Notes: a model not told the origin generated them from the letters alone. A stretch of DNA of 64,000 bases from Nemertoderma westbladi (GCA_032718475.1 JAUCBJ010002302.1:1-64000); one strand, 5' to 3'; counted from the stretch's first letter, positions 10,661 to 20,779 are shown. Numbers and translations: made by a program.

Positions 10661-11098
10661 TGCGGATTTACGTTAATTACTGAGTTTGTTAATGAGGGAC
10701 ACAACTATTAATGAGGGACACACATTAATGAGGGACACAAACATTAATGGGGGCCACCGTAATAGTTAATAGACACCTTAATAATTTGTCTATGCCTAGG
10801 GGCCACACATAAGCTTAATCCGGCTCTGGGGGACACCTTAATAGGGGTCAATGCTTCCCAATGAATTATTAATAAGGGCGATGGTGATGCTTAGCCGTCA
10901 GACATTATTAGATATTGATTAGCTGAAAAACTACTACCGTGGGAACGTGACCTCTCTGGTAGAGCGGCTCTGTAGACAATTGTATGGTAGGATTACTGTC
11001 CTGTTCCCTGATTGGCTTATCCATCCCAACCTCCCTTACAAACAAGAATCACTGTTCTGCCTAGCTGGCGGTAGTTTGTACTGCATCATAGCGTACTC

Positions 11099-11105
11099 TA
11101 TTTAA
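11099..11105 (+). promoter_or_regulatory. TATA-like box of the mini-gene
   Basis: TATTTAA about 85 bp before the 11186 ATG. The same sequence sits at the equivalent place in the second copy (near 46244). The conserved stretch just upstream (GATTGGCTTATCCATCCC) contains an inverted CCAAT-box core. This supports a real polymerase II promoter, but it is inferred from sequence only. Confidence 0.5.
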
Positions 11106-11185
11106 GGCCTTGCAAGCGTGCTGCCTTCCTAATTTATGGAGGCTGAACTGTTCAGTATAATTTCTTATTTAATTTCTTATTAAAC

Positions 11186-11368
11186 ATGGATGACAGTGAT
11201 GACTTTGTAAAGGTTCCATTTACGGGATTCGTTATTCCGAGTCCAACCAATGATACAGCCATTGTTGAGCCGCTTGAACTCACTACGCAAACATCGTGCA
11301 CCCCGAGTCCGGAGAAGAAAAAAACCAGGAAAGTCCGCAAGCCAAGAAAAGTTACTAAAGAACAATAA
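11186..11368 (+). CDS. 60-aa mini-protein encoded by the fold-back transposon
   Basis: Acidic N-terminus (MDDSDDF), a middle with two Ser-Pro sites (IPSPTND, TPSPEKKK) and a strongly basic C-terminus (KVRKPRKVTKEQ). No known domain recognised; it has the look of a small nuclear or DNA-binding accessory peptide. It sits in the only non-repetitive part of the element, has a TATA-like box upstream, and its stop codon overlaps AATAAA. In the second copy the first 47 codons are preserved with only two substitutions, one synonymous and one Val to Ile. That favours a real coding sequence, although a recent common origin would also explain it. Function unknown. Confidence 0.6.
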   Translation: MDDSDDFVKVPFTGFVIPSPTNDTAIVEPLELTTQTSCTPSPEKKKTRKVRKPRKVTKEQ

Positions 11369-11369
11369 A
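11364..11369 (+). terminator. AATAAA polyadenylation signal overlapping the stop codon
   Basis: The hexamer shares its bases with the TAA stop of the mini-gene, so the 3' untranslated region would be only a few tens of bases. Confidence 0.5.
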
Positions 11370-11464
11370 CATTGTACTAATTAATAATTGTAACTAGATG
11401 AGGGTCTGGGTCTTTATTGCATATGCGTTTTACAAATTGTTCATTAAAACTTACTAATTAACTT

Positions 11465-12260
11465 GAATCCGCGTTTTACACCCCTTCCCGGATCCAATAA
11501 AACTTGGTAATTAACATAAATCCGTGTTTTACACTCCGTTCCGGATCCAATAAAACTTGGTAATTAACGTAAATCCGTGTTTTACACTCCATTCCGGATC
11601 CAATAAAACTTGGTAATTAACGTAAATCCGTGTTTTACACTCCATTCCGGATCCAATAAAACTTGGTAATTAACGTAAATCCGTGTTTTACACTCCATTC
11701 CGGATCCAATAAAACTTGGTAATTAACGTAAATCCGTGTTTTACACTCCATTCCGGATCCAATAAAACTTGGTAATTAACGTAAATCCGTGTTTTACACT
11801 CCATTCCGGATCCAATAAAACTTGGTAATTAACGTAAATCCGTGTTTTACACTCCATTCCGGATCCAATAAAACTTGGTAATTAACGTAAATCCGTATTT
11901 TACACTCCATTCCGGATCCAATAAAACTTGGTAATTAACGTAAATCCGTGTTTTACACTCCATTCCGGATCCAATAAAACTTGTAATTAACGTAAATCCG
12001 TGTTTTACACTCCATTCCGGATCCAATAAAACTTGGTAATTAACGTAAATCCGTGTTTTACACTCCATTCCGGATCCAATAAAACTTGGTAATTAACGTA
12101 AATCCGTGTTTTACACTCCATTCCGGATCCAATAAAACTTGGTAATTAACGAAATCCGTGTTTTACACTCCATTCCGGATCCAATAAAACTTGGTAATTA
12201 ACTTGAATCCGCGTTTTACACCCCTTCCCGGATTTAATAAAACTTTGTAATAAACCTGAA
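11465..12260 (-). repeat. 53-bp tandem array, right arm of the fold-back transposon
   Basis: About 14 units of the same 53-bp repeat as the left arm, in opposite orientation, grading outward (to about 12420) into more diverged copies with GGATTCAGTAG and GGATCTG variants. Long pairing with the left arm is possible. Confidence 0.95.
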
Positions 12261-12551
12261 TCCGTATTTTACACCCAATCCCGGATTCAGTAGAAAAATG
12301 AATCCGCGTTTTACACTCCGTTCAGGATTTAGCCTAAAACATGAATCCGCGCTTTACACTCCGTTCCGGATCTGAAAAAAAGGCCAATCCGCATTTTACA
12401 CTCGGTTACGGATTCGGTAAATTTAGCAGTGCACGGATCCGCAGATTACACCCTAAAAATGTAAATTCAGTCGACTTCCATAGGGACAATGTTAAATGAT
12501 AGAATCCGGATCCTGATCCGGATCCGCGTTTTACTCTGACCCCACTAGCTA

Positions 12552-12842
12552 CCATAAAAAATAAATTTATTTTTTGGGAGGCTAACCCCACATCAGCTGC
12601 AAAGTGAGTTTGTTTGTAACTCTTGTGAGTGCTATCGAGTGCCTTGGGGTACCTGCCACATAGCAGGAACACTCACGAATGTTTATCTATATATATATAT
12701 ATTATCTAATAGAGAATTTGACTCTTACAAAATAGTAAATATTAACCGTAGGGCCCCTACGCTAAAGGGAATTTTAGCTCCATCCAGTTTAACATCAAAG
12801 CAGAAGAACCAGGCAAATACACGAAGTGGGGACTTCGCGCAG
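12552..12842. other. No gene seen
   Basis: Short spacer with a (TA)n stretch near 12690. No coding or repeat assignment. Confidence 0.5.
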
Positions 12843-13322
12843 CACGAAGTTGGCAGAGCCTTAGCGAATTGACACTGTTAGGGGGTAGGTCAATTTATGC
12901 AAATAGTCACGTTGGCCCTCTAGCGGCAGACTGGAGAACTGCAGATGGATTCGCCTCCTTTGAAAGTCACAGCTAATGGTATAATACATATCTGCCAAGT
13001 TTCAGCTTAAACGGATTAAAAGCAAAGAAATGGGAGGGCATTTAATGTTTAGACATGTGGCCCTCTAGCGGGAGACCATTGCACTGATGGTGTCTGAAAG
13101 TCTCTCAAAAATCTCAACTTTTGCTCATATTGATACCTACAAATTTTCAACTTGGCAGCTTTAAATCCGACAAAGTTATTAGCATGTCAAAATCGTAACG
13201 ACGACGACGACGACAACGACGACGACGACGACAACGACGACGACGACGACGACGACAACTATTTGCATAAATTGACCCACCCCCTAACAGTGTCAATTCG
13301 CTAAGGCTCCGCCAACTTCGTG
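12843..13322. mobile_element. Fold-back MITE with 65-bp inverted ends and GAC trinucleotide repeat
   Basis: 12843-12907 and 13258-13322 are inverted copies of about 65 bp (CACGAAGTTGGC, AGAGCCTTAGCGAATTGACA, GTCAATTTATGCAAATAGT). The interior has two copies of GGCCCTCTAGCGG (near 12914 and 13060) and a (GAC)n run at 13199-13256 next to the right arm. No coding frame. It abuts the Penelope-like fragment exactly. Confidence 0.85.
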
Positions 13323-13829
13323 GCTCGCCCCACAACACATGCTGGATCTAAAAAATGTACAAGACAGAAATGTATACCATGTGAAGCGATAAAACCAACA
13401 AAACAATTCGGATTAACCTCGACCCGTTTGAAAACTAAATATGAAATTAAACAGCGCCTTACCTGTGATGACAAAGATATAATATATTTAGCAAAATGTA
13501 AAATATGTAACTTACAAGGAATCGGATCAACAGAAACATTTAAACCAAGGCTATCACAATATAAGTGTAATATAAAGAATCATAAGCCACAAACGACTAT
13601 AGAGAAACATTTTTGTAAAAATGAAAACCATGATTTTTCGCATTTCGAAATAACACCCATTGAAAAGGTTCATTACAAAGGCAGGGGAAAGAAAGATCAG
13701 CGACGGGAGATCCGTACAAGGGAAGGATACTGGCAGTGCACCTTAAGAACAATCAAGCCATTTGGTCTCAACACTATAAATGAAGCGGTTTGCAATAATT
13801 TCGGCTTAGACGTATTTAATCCAGATTAG
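13320..13829 (+). CDS. GIY-YIG endonuclease piece of a Penelope-like retroelement (5' truncated)
   Basis: The open frame encodes about 169 residues with no ATG near its start (the first codon is GTG inside the adjoining fold-back end), so it is the 3' remnant of a longer ORF. Features in order match Penelope-type endonucleases: a Cys cluster KKCTRQKCIPCE, a Thr/Ser stretch, then CDDKDIIYLAKCKIC (GIY-like strand), LQGIGSTETFKPRLSQYKCN (YIG strand and catalytic Arg), KHFCKNENHDFSHFEI, and REIRTREGYWQCTLRTIKPF with the catalytic Glu. It ends in the usual PFGLNTINE tail before the stop. This domain nicks DNA for target-primed insertion. The reverse transcriptase part is missing. Some invertebrates also have single GIY-YIG genes of this type, so domestication is possible but unsupported here. 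Confidence 0.8.
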   Translation: MARPTTHAGSKKCTRQKCIPCEAIKPTKQFGLTSTRLKTKYEIKQRLTCDDKDIIYLAKCKICNLQGIGSTETFKPRLSQYKCNIKNHKPQTTIEKHFCKNENHDFSHFEITPIEKVHYKGRGKKDQRREIRTREGYWQCTLRTIKPFGLNTINEAVCNNFGLDVFNPD

Positions 13830-14984
13830 AGAACTCATTATGTAGACTAATGTACAGTAGACGCTTAATTTCATGGAAACTGTAATGAATTAGCTATTTA
13901 TTTATTCAATTATTTAAATCACTTGAAAAAGAAATATTATATTATTTCGAAAGCTTGTGTAATTTTTTATAATTTTTATTTAACGTGGTTGATCTTGGTT
14001 TCCTTACAATTATATTTATATATTTTATTTTATATTATCTAATATATGTATCTCGTCTGAATGTACAATCAATTACATAAGTATATAGCTTCGGCACTAT
14101 AAACTGCTTCAAGGGAATAAAGTAATATTTACGTGTAAACCGTTCCGTTATGTTGTGTTGTCGGCGGGTAAATGTACGTGTGACTTATATATATTACAGG
14201 TAGGACACTATGTTGGACCTAGTGCGTGGTAGGCGCACAGTTCACTCGTACTGCACGCATCATAGTATCGATAGATTATAGTTACAAGTTGAGGAATACT
14301 ATTGCAGTACTATGGACGCACACACTCGCACTAAATGAACCGAATATATTACAGACAGGGCGCAGTCAGCACTAACCGTGTGGAAATCAAGTTGGTGTGA
14401 TCTCTGGTCTTGTATATTCATCCACAAGGTAAAGCAATAATAATAACTATAACGATAAGATTTAATGCGTAAGCAAGTAGGGTAAGTAAGGTGAAATTTC
14501 ATAGGTCCTGCTAGTTACATGACTCGTAACAGGCTTAAGATGTTATAAGGTTATGCCTAGAAAATAGCAGGATGAAATCGATTAATATACACACTATAAG
14601 AATAGAACAGCCAATAGGGCGCAAGAACATCGTAAAGTAAGGCAACAAAGGAGCTTTAGAGTTACGGCCACCGATGCTGGGCAACGGACAAACAATCTTA
14701 TCAGTGATATACAACACGGATTTGAGACGAATATTATGCGCACAGAAGTCGAATAGTTCTCTGATAAAATATAAGATTTCGACATGCAGTTAGCGTGTGC
14801 AGAAAAATTTTTTCTGCGGTATATGTTCCCAAACTATTATTAAAAATTATTAAATTCAATCCAAAAAATTTTCAATTTTTGGTTATACATACCATAGTAA
14901 TGCCGGCGGAACTGACCCCCTTTTTGTAAAAGAATAACTATTTACTATATTAACTATTAACTTCATTCTGTGCAAAGTAGCACT
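13830..14984. other. No gene seen
   Basis: AT-rich spacer, possibly including the 3' tail of the Penelope-like element just after 13829. ATATATTACAG occurs twice (near 14190 and 14344) and TTAGCGTGTGCAGAAAAA lies near 14790. No convincing genes or pairs. Confidence 0.5.
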
Positions 14985-15315
14985 TTGCAGGGTTATGACC
15001 CGAGTTTATTTATGTACCGAGCGAGCGCAGCGAGGGAGGTTTACATAAATAAATAAGGGTCTTTAACGCCGAAAAGTGACCTTTGCAAGCAATGTTGTAT
15101 GAAATTTTGTTACATTATGTCAACTTATCAGCGTTCGGTATGTGAAGAAAGGAAATTATGGATGCTTATATACATGAGCCTACATACATATATGCATTAC
15201 TAATAATATATATAATATAATACTGCATATACATTAATCATGTACTACATCGAATATAAGTGAAATTTATTATTAGGTGCACAGTATTAATTATACATTT
15301 AAATCAAATTAAAGT

Positions 15316-15435
15316 TTATTGGAAGTTATCTCCTGCATGGATGTGATAAATCATTAATCCATCCTGACTATATTCGACTGAAGCAAACTGAGTCACCGTC
15401 TGTGTACGTCCAGTTTTACTGAACACTTTCGCCAT
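15316..15435 (-). CDS. 39-aa mini-ORF in the left palindrome arm
   Basis: ATG to TAA on the minus strand, reading outward. Shares VFSKT, QTVTQFASV, DG and IYHIHAGDN with the mini-ORF of the right arm (17326-17457). An upstream ATG equivalent to the right-arm start is out of frame here because of a short indel. Not recognised; could be the eroded 3' exon of a transposon gene copied into both arms. Confidence 0.3.
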   Translation of the reverse strand: MAKVFSKTGRTQTVTQFASVEYSQDGLMIYHIHAGDNFQ

Positions 15436-15707
15436 TATCTTTGGTCATTTTAGTGTCTTCTATTGGACGTTTCGCCATAATGGATTACAGTACACGTTAA
15501 ACAATTATTTACATACAGTAGCTAGTCCCGTAACTGCAAACTGGATAATAAAGCAGCAATCATTAAAAAAAATGGAAATAATACATTCTGGAATACGGTA
15601 ATTGAAGTTGTTTCCATGTCATTGATTACTTTGCAGCTTTCCGTCCTATAGGCCGCAACGCTGCAAAGTAGTACTTTGCAGCGTTACGAGTAATTCACCA
15701 GAAGCTG

Positions 15708-16001
15708 TTAAGTTGACATAATGTAACAAATAGTTATATTTTACTTTAAAATGTAAAATCAATGTACTCTTTTTTTTTCTCGATTTTTGGGTATATTCTA
15801 GCTAAAAAAAATTTAAAAATAAATAATTAATTGTATTATTAGACCAATAGCTACGCTTCCTACATAGGCCTATTACAATTTTCAAATCGTGCTGTACTGC
15901 TGTTATGGCACTACTTGCAGTATTAAATTCTAGAATAAAAAAAAAACAAGGTAGTTTTATTTTTAAATATAACATTGTTTTGTTACATTATGTCAACTTA
16001 A
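15708..16001. mobile_element. MITE with TTAA target duplication (piggyBac-like)
   Basis: TTAA at both borders, then perfect inverted ends GTTGACATAATGTAACAAA. The interior is AT-rich and non-coding. The opposite arm of the palindrome has the same flanking sequence with a single TTAA and no insert (near 17055), so the insertion and its TTAA duplication can be read directly. TTAA duplication is typical of the piggyBac superfamily. Confidence 0.88.
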
Positions 16002-17325
16002 CACAAGGTGTACTAAATAACAGGTCATGCAGCGAGCGGATTGCTGAAATTAGCGGAGGCCGATCGTTTCCCTATTTATGACACTATTTTCATAATATTT
16101 TCTTAGAAACCTCTTTGTGCTACTTTGGTTAGGTGGATATGATGACTAGGGTTCATAGCAATGTAATAAAATGTCTTTCTGGAATTTTTATCTTGTAGTT
16201 GCCAAGGTAACCGGGTGCAAAGTTCAAATTTCGAGCGCCTGTAATTCAAAACGACAAGGGATTCTGTTCTTGAGATTTGGTATATGAGTAAAGGGAATAA
16301 AAGTCTATCAAATTATTTTACATTTTAATTTTTTTTCAATCCCGTTTCCATGGTGACGGGAATTACGATAATTTCCCATTATGACCGCCAGATTGAAATT
16401 GGGCTACTATTTACTACTTATATAATTTTCAACAAACATGCCTGGTGGCTGTCCTTTATTTCTAATAATTGCTAACCGAAATTTAATATTCTGGAATGTC
16501 AAAATCATGCTATCACAGGTCTTGCTCTCTGATTGGACAGTTTAGTTTATTTGCAAATATTGACTTTTAAAAATATGATTCACAATTGACGAATTATAAA
16601 ATAAAATGTTGGCAATTTTAACTTATTATTTAGACTGACAAACCGAATAAAAATGGTGTTTTATAGAATTGGTAGACAATTTTTAAAATTTTTCATTCTA
16701 CTTATTTCCATGGCAACGGGAATGTAAACAAATTCAAATGTAAAATATTTTGATAGACTTTTATTTCCATTAATCACCTACCAAATCTCAAGGGAAGAAT
16801 CCATTGTCGCCTTGAAATACAGGCGCGCAAAGTTTGAACTTTGCACCCGGTTACCTTGGCAACTACAAGATAAAAATTCCAGAAACACATTTTATTACAT
16901 TGCTATGAATCCTAGTCATCATATCCACCTAACCAAAGTAGCACATAAGAAGTTTCTAAGGAAATATTATGAAAATAGTGTCATAAATAGGGAAACGATC
17001 GGCCTCCGCTAATTTCAGCAATCCGCTCGCTGCTTGACATGTTATTTAATACACCTTGACTTAACAGCAGCGTTCTGTTGAATTACTCGTAACGCTGCAA
17101 AGTAATCAATAACATGGAAACAACTTCAATTACCGCATTCCAGAATGTATTATTTCCATTTATATTAATGCGTGATTCTTTATTCAATAAAGTAGTTGGT
17201 GTTTGCATAATGCGTGTGTCCAGTTTGCAGTGACGGGACTAGCTACTGTATGTAAATAATTGTTTAACGTGTAAGACTGTATAGGCTACCATACGTCATA
17301 TACTGTAGAAGACATTTTAGAGAAA

Positions 17326-17457
17326 ATGAGCAAAGAAAATATGGCGACAGTGTTCAGTAAAACTGAAGGGATACAGACGGTGACTCAGTTTGCTTCAGTC
17401 GACGATGGATCAACGATTTATCACATCCATGCAGGAGATAACAACAATATACTTTAA
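17326..17457 (+). CDS. 43-aa mini-ORF in the right palindrome arm
   Basis: ATG to TAA, starting MSKENMATVFSKTEGI and ending IYHIHAGDNNNIL. Partner of the left-arm mini-ORF. No domain recognised, no clear promoter seen. Confidence 0.3.
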   Translation: MSKENMATVFSKTEGIQTVTQFASVDDGSTIYHIHAGDNNNIL

Positions 17458-17630
17458 TTAGATATAAATGTAAAATTAATACTGTATACCTGTTAATAAA
17501 TTTTATTCCAAAATTGTAATATTTCTCAACGCCGTTTATATTAACAGCGAGTTGTTATTTAGCACTTTACAACTTTAGAGTACATTACAGCATTGTATTG
17601 GCCTGTACAATTAGTATTGTATTTGGTTTT

Positions 17631-17719
17631 ATTGTTCACGTGGTAACCCATGACGGCGTTAAGTAATGTCCACTAAGGGGACATTACTTAACGCCGTCAT
17701 TGGATACCACGTAAACAAT
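17631..17719. repeat. Near-perfect hairpin
   Basis: About 41-bp arms (CATGACGGCGTTAAGTAATG and its complement, with CACGTGGTA at the base) around a 7-bp loop ACTAAGG. Probably a small MITE or the centre of a larger inverted element. Confidence 0.85.
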
Positions 17720-17939
17720 AGGTGGAAATTTACCTGACAGCCAGATAGGCCTGCTGCATTACCAACCGGTAGGTGGGGTAAAGCTATTATTTACCAGTAG
17801 GGCCTAGCTATATTATTATAACATGGCTCCAAACGCCACCATAAATATAAGCAAAACTTATTAATAACATAATTTATGTCATTTTTACATTTATTTATAC
17901 AGCAACTAATATAAATTGTGCAGTTTCTATCACTTATAC

Positions 17940-18225
17940 ACCATGTCATGGGATATAGTGTCGTTATTCTGGTACATGCCCCCCCCCCCTTTCGCTTTCA
18001 TTCTTTAGCTATAAACTTTTAAAAAAAGTGTCTCCGTCGATATTGCACCAGTTACACCATAGTTATTCTTCAAACTTTTAGTTTGAAGAATTGGAAGCTG
18101 GCCATGCAAGGATTCCAAATATGTGAAAATATTTGAATTTGGTTGGGAAATAGCTGAGATATTGGCATTCGAATTTTGCATGTCTTTGCTTCTGCTGCAG
18201 GCCATTTATTCGATTTAATAAATAC
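17940..18225 (-). repeat. Dispersed repeat family, copy 1 (inverted)
   Basis: Reverse complement of the 19600-19970 copy. Shares TCTCCGTCGATATTGCACCA, GTTACACCATAGTTATTC, GAAATAGCTGAGATAT and a poly(C) tract. This copy lacks about 90 bp beside the poly(C) tract that the other copy keeps. Confidence 0.85.
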
Positions 18226-18282
18226 ACAATGTTCTATAACATTTTGATTTATGTATGAATATCCATATACTAGTATTATCAT

Positions 18283-18761
18283 TTCAACTAGAAAGCCAGC
18301 AAGCTGGCTTTAAACGAACCTGCCTCTCAAACCAGTACACTGAGTGAGCAAAAATGGAAACACGAAAATTGCCATCAACTCAACAATAGAAACACCAGCT
18401 GCTGGTACTCATGTGGGCCTAGTAAGCTACTACTATTTATTGAATGGATAGCCCAAACTGCAGAGAAGTATATTACTTGCCAAATTTATTACTATCTCAC
18501 TCTAACTCAGACAGTAATCAAACATCAACTGAAGTTTGTTATTACCCCACCAGATGAATAGCTCTTCCCAGTGAATCCTATGACAAGACAATAATCTATA
18601 AGGTTACTCACTGCTATGTTAGATGGGAGGCCAGGTAATTGAATTGTTGTAAGCACTGGGCCGTTTAAATGGTTTATAGGTTGATGAGGGACCCAACTAA
18701 CACTACGTTTGTCTATATGGACGGTCTCCTTATAGCCAGCTGGCTGGCTTTTCTAGTTGAA
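18283..18761. mobile_element. MITE with CAACTAGAAAGCCAGC inverted ends
   Basis: TTCAACTAGAAAGCCAGC at 18283 is matched inverted at 18761. The next bases repeat AGCTGGCT in both arms. Interior about 440 bp, non-coding. No unambiguous target duplication. Confidence 0.7.
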
Positions 18762-19599
18762 TCATATTATTCTGTAACCAAATAATTCTTTGCGAGATTG
18801 GCGATATTTGAAAAGATTCTGAGGCTCAAATATATTTCTCAAATGACTGAATAGCCCAAATAAAAAAGTTGGTGCATACTCGACGAGTTGAAATCGGTGA
18901 AATTCGACTTTAAATTTTCAAAACCGCTATTTTTCAGTGACCCCGTGATCGAAACGCCATAAAAAATATACAGTCTTGTGCGCAACCAAAATTTATGTCG
19001 AGTTTGTTATTAAAATTTTTGCGTACCTGCTTGAGTTTTTGAGATATTGGATGGTTATACAAATATATATACACACACACATAACCACATCGTGTTTTTG
19101 AACGGCTCAACTCTTGACAAGAACTACCCTGGCCTATTAATAGGCAGGTTCGTTATAATGTCTTCGGATTGTATATCCTGGCTGCGTAGACAGATAAGTT
19201 TCGCACTACTTCTGTCTAGCCTGATGTGCCTTCGGGGGTCTCGTTCAGCCTCCAAGCGTCATGTTCGCCACGCATTAGTGGAAACTTCTATACAGCTGGC
19301 GAACGCGGATACGGGGGTCGCGGTGTAAATTTGTTCTGAGTGCAGGGCTGGAGAACATTATTCAGATATTGGTATGTTAGCGGGGTTGCCTAGCACCGAC
19401 TAGTTGACGTTGTTTTTTTTAGTTTGATAATTTTTTAATTTGGTGTAATCTATTGTAAAATAATAGAAAGGTTCTGATAGAAAGGTTCTGAAAAAAAATA
19501 GAAGAAATATAAGTATTATCATTTAGGCATTGTATTGTTGCCAAGTAACTTATGAGATAAACAAAATATTGTGTATTTAATTAATAGAATAATATAGCC

Positions 19600-19970
19600 T
19601 GCAGTGGAAGCAAATACATGCAAATTTCGAATGCCCATATCTCAGCTATTTCCCATCCAAATTCAAATATTTTCACATATTTCGAATCCTTGCACGGCCA
19701 GCTTTCCAATAGTACCAAACAACTAAAAGTTTGAAGAATAACTATGGTGTAACTGGTGCAATATCGACGGAGACACTTTTTTTAAACGTTTGTAGCTAAA
19801 GAACGAAAGTGAAAATAAAAATTCTGGCTCACCCAGTCAGTGGTCGGGAGGTGAAACTATCTCTGTTTCAAATTTCATGCTATCTCATTAAGATTTGTAG
19901 AAAAATTGGGGGGGGGGGGGGGGGGGGATGTACCAGAATAACGACACTACATTCCAGGACATGGTGTAAT
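19600..19970 (+). repeat. Dispersed repeat family, copy 2, with poly(G) tract
   Basis: Contains ATATCTCAGCTATTTCCCAT, GTGTAACTGGTGCAATATCG and a G run of over 20 bases at about 19908, followed by ATGTACCAGAATAACGACAC. Partner of the 17.95-kb copy in inverted orientation; weaker relatives at 20780 and 22490. Confidence 0.85.
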
Positions 19971-20498
19971 GTATATGTACAATCTTGCAATCGCAGTGTT
20001 CCGATCCTCGTGGCTTTATTTTCTCCCACTCACTAACGTTCGTTCGTGTAACAAAGCCACTCGGATCATCACACTGTAAAGTGCTACTTTACACACAAGT
20101 ATTTAAATAGTTATAACTTATATTCGAAATAGTACATTGTTAAAAATTTCAAATGAGCGTCCATAAAATCCTTTCTTGACATACCAAACGCTGATAAGTT
20201 GACATAATGTAACAAAATTACATACATCATTACTTGCAAAGGTCACTTTTCAGCGTAAAATACCCTTGTTTATTTATGTAAACCTCCCTCGCTGCGCTCG
20301 CTCGGTACACCTATGTTTGCTGGTTTATAAATAATTTTTTTCTGTAACCTTTTTAAAAGGTCTAGAACATAGTTCTAGAAATTTGGTATACAATAGGTCG
20401 TGAATCGTGAACAAAACATATAAATATAAGAAATGGCTACTATTATCTATTAAACATCTTGTTAAGTGATCCAGAATTTAACAATAAAACATCATGTT

Positions 20499-20632
20499 AT
20501 ATTGTGTATAATGTACTTTTATCTCACTTCGGTCCCTTGTTTCAATATTTCACTCTCTCGCTTCGCTCGTTCGTGTAAATATTAACACTCGGGACCGGCG
20601 TGAGATAAAGTCATACATTATACACAATATAA
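20499..20632. repeat. Hairpin element with CTCGCTTCGCTCG loop
   Basis: TATTGTGTATAATGT and TTTATCTCAC in the left arm pair with the right arm, ending in GGTCCC/GGGACC. The loop holds CTCTCGCTTCGCTCGTTCG. A smaller hairpin, ATTATTTACCGCT...AGCGGTAAATAAT, follows at 20661-20699. Confidence 0.8.
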
Positions 20633-20779
20633 TAAATAGTTATTATTGTTAAAACTTACATTATTTACCGCTCAGTCAATAGGCTAGCGGTAAATAATAT
20701 CTTCATTATTTACCTAGGTAAATGGGGATTATTGCTCTTGAATCAGCCAAATATGTGTATTTTATTAAATATAATAAGT

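Larger units (their letters stand above)
9447..12543. mobile_element. 3.1-kb fold-back DNA transposon with 8-bp target duplication and mini-gene
   Basis: The octamer ACTAGCTA flanks both sides (9439-9446 and 12544-12551). Left end GGGTAGGTGTAAAACGCGGA; right end inverted GGGGTCAGAGTAAAACGCGG. Both ends continue into GGATCCGGAT-rich sequence and then into tandem arrays of the same 53-bp unit, facing each other. The centre (10690-11460) is unique and holds short repeats (ATTAATGAGGGACACA), a promoter-like region, a 60-codon ORF and a polyadenylation signal. An 8-bp duplication fits the hAT or P superfamilies, but no transposase is present, so the element is non-autonomous. A truncated relative lies at 45175-47278. 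Confidence 0.88.
15255..17510. repeat. 2.3-kb imperfect palindrome
   Basis: Left arm about 15255-16365, right arm about 16700-17510, in inverted orientation. Shared landmarks: TTATCTCCTGCATGGATGTG, CAAACTGAGTCACCGTCTGT, AACAATTATTTACATACAGT, GAATTACTCGTAACGCTGC, GGAGGCCGATCGTTTCCCTA, TTGCCAAGGTAACCGGGTGC. The left arm is longer because a TTAA-flanked MITE sits in it. Each arm carries a related mini-ORF near its outer end, reading outward. Confidence 0.88.
14985..20320. repeat. Outer pair of a nested inverted-repeat complex
   Basis: About 14995-15165 and 20165-20315 are inverted relatives. They share TTTATTTATGTA, GCGAGCGCAGCGAGGGAGGT, AAAAGTGACCTTTGCAAG, TTGTTACATTATGTCAACTT and ATCAGCGTT. 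Everything between them is further inverted repeats (2.3-kb palindrome, 18.0/19.8-kb pair, hairpins), with no recognisable gene. Confidence 0.75.

Noticed and set aside
12406-12672. Minus-strand ORF of 88 codons at the right end of the fold-back transposon
   Set aside because: Crosses the element border and target duplication, so it cannot be an ancestral gene.
13147-13338. Arg-rich minus-strand ORF
   Set aside because: Translation of the (GAC)n run within the fold-back MITE.
16812-17012. 66-codon ORF in the right palindrome arm
   Set aside because: Lies in the palindrome; the left arm does not keep the frame and no domain is seen.
19047-19328. ORF starting MDGYTNIYTHTHNHIV
   Set aside because: Begins in a (CA)n microsatellite inside repeat DNA; no domain, no splice sites, no related copy.
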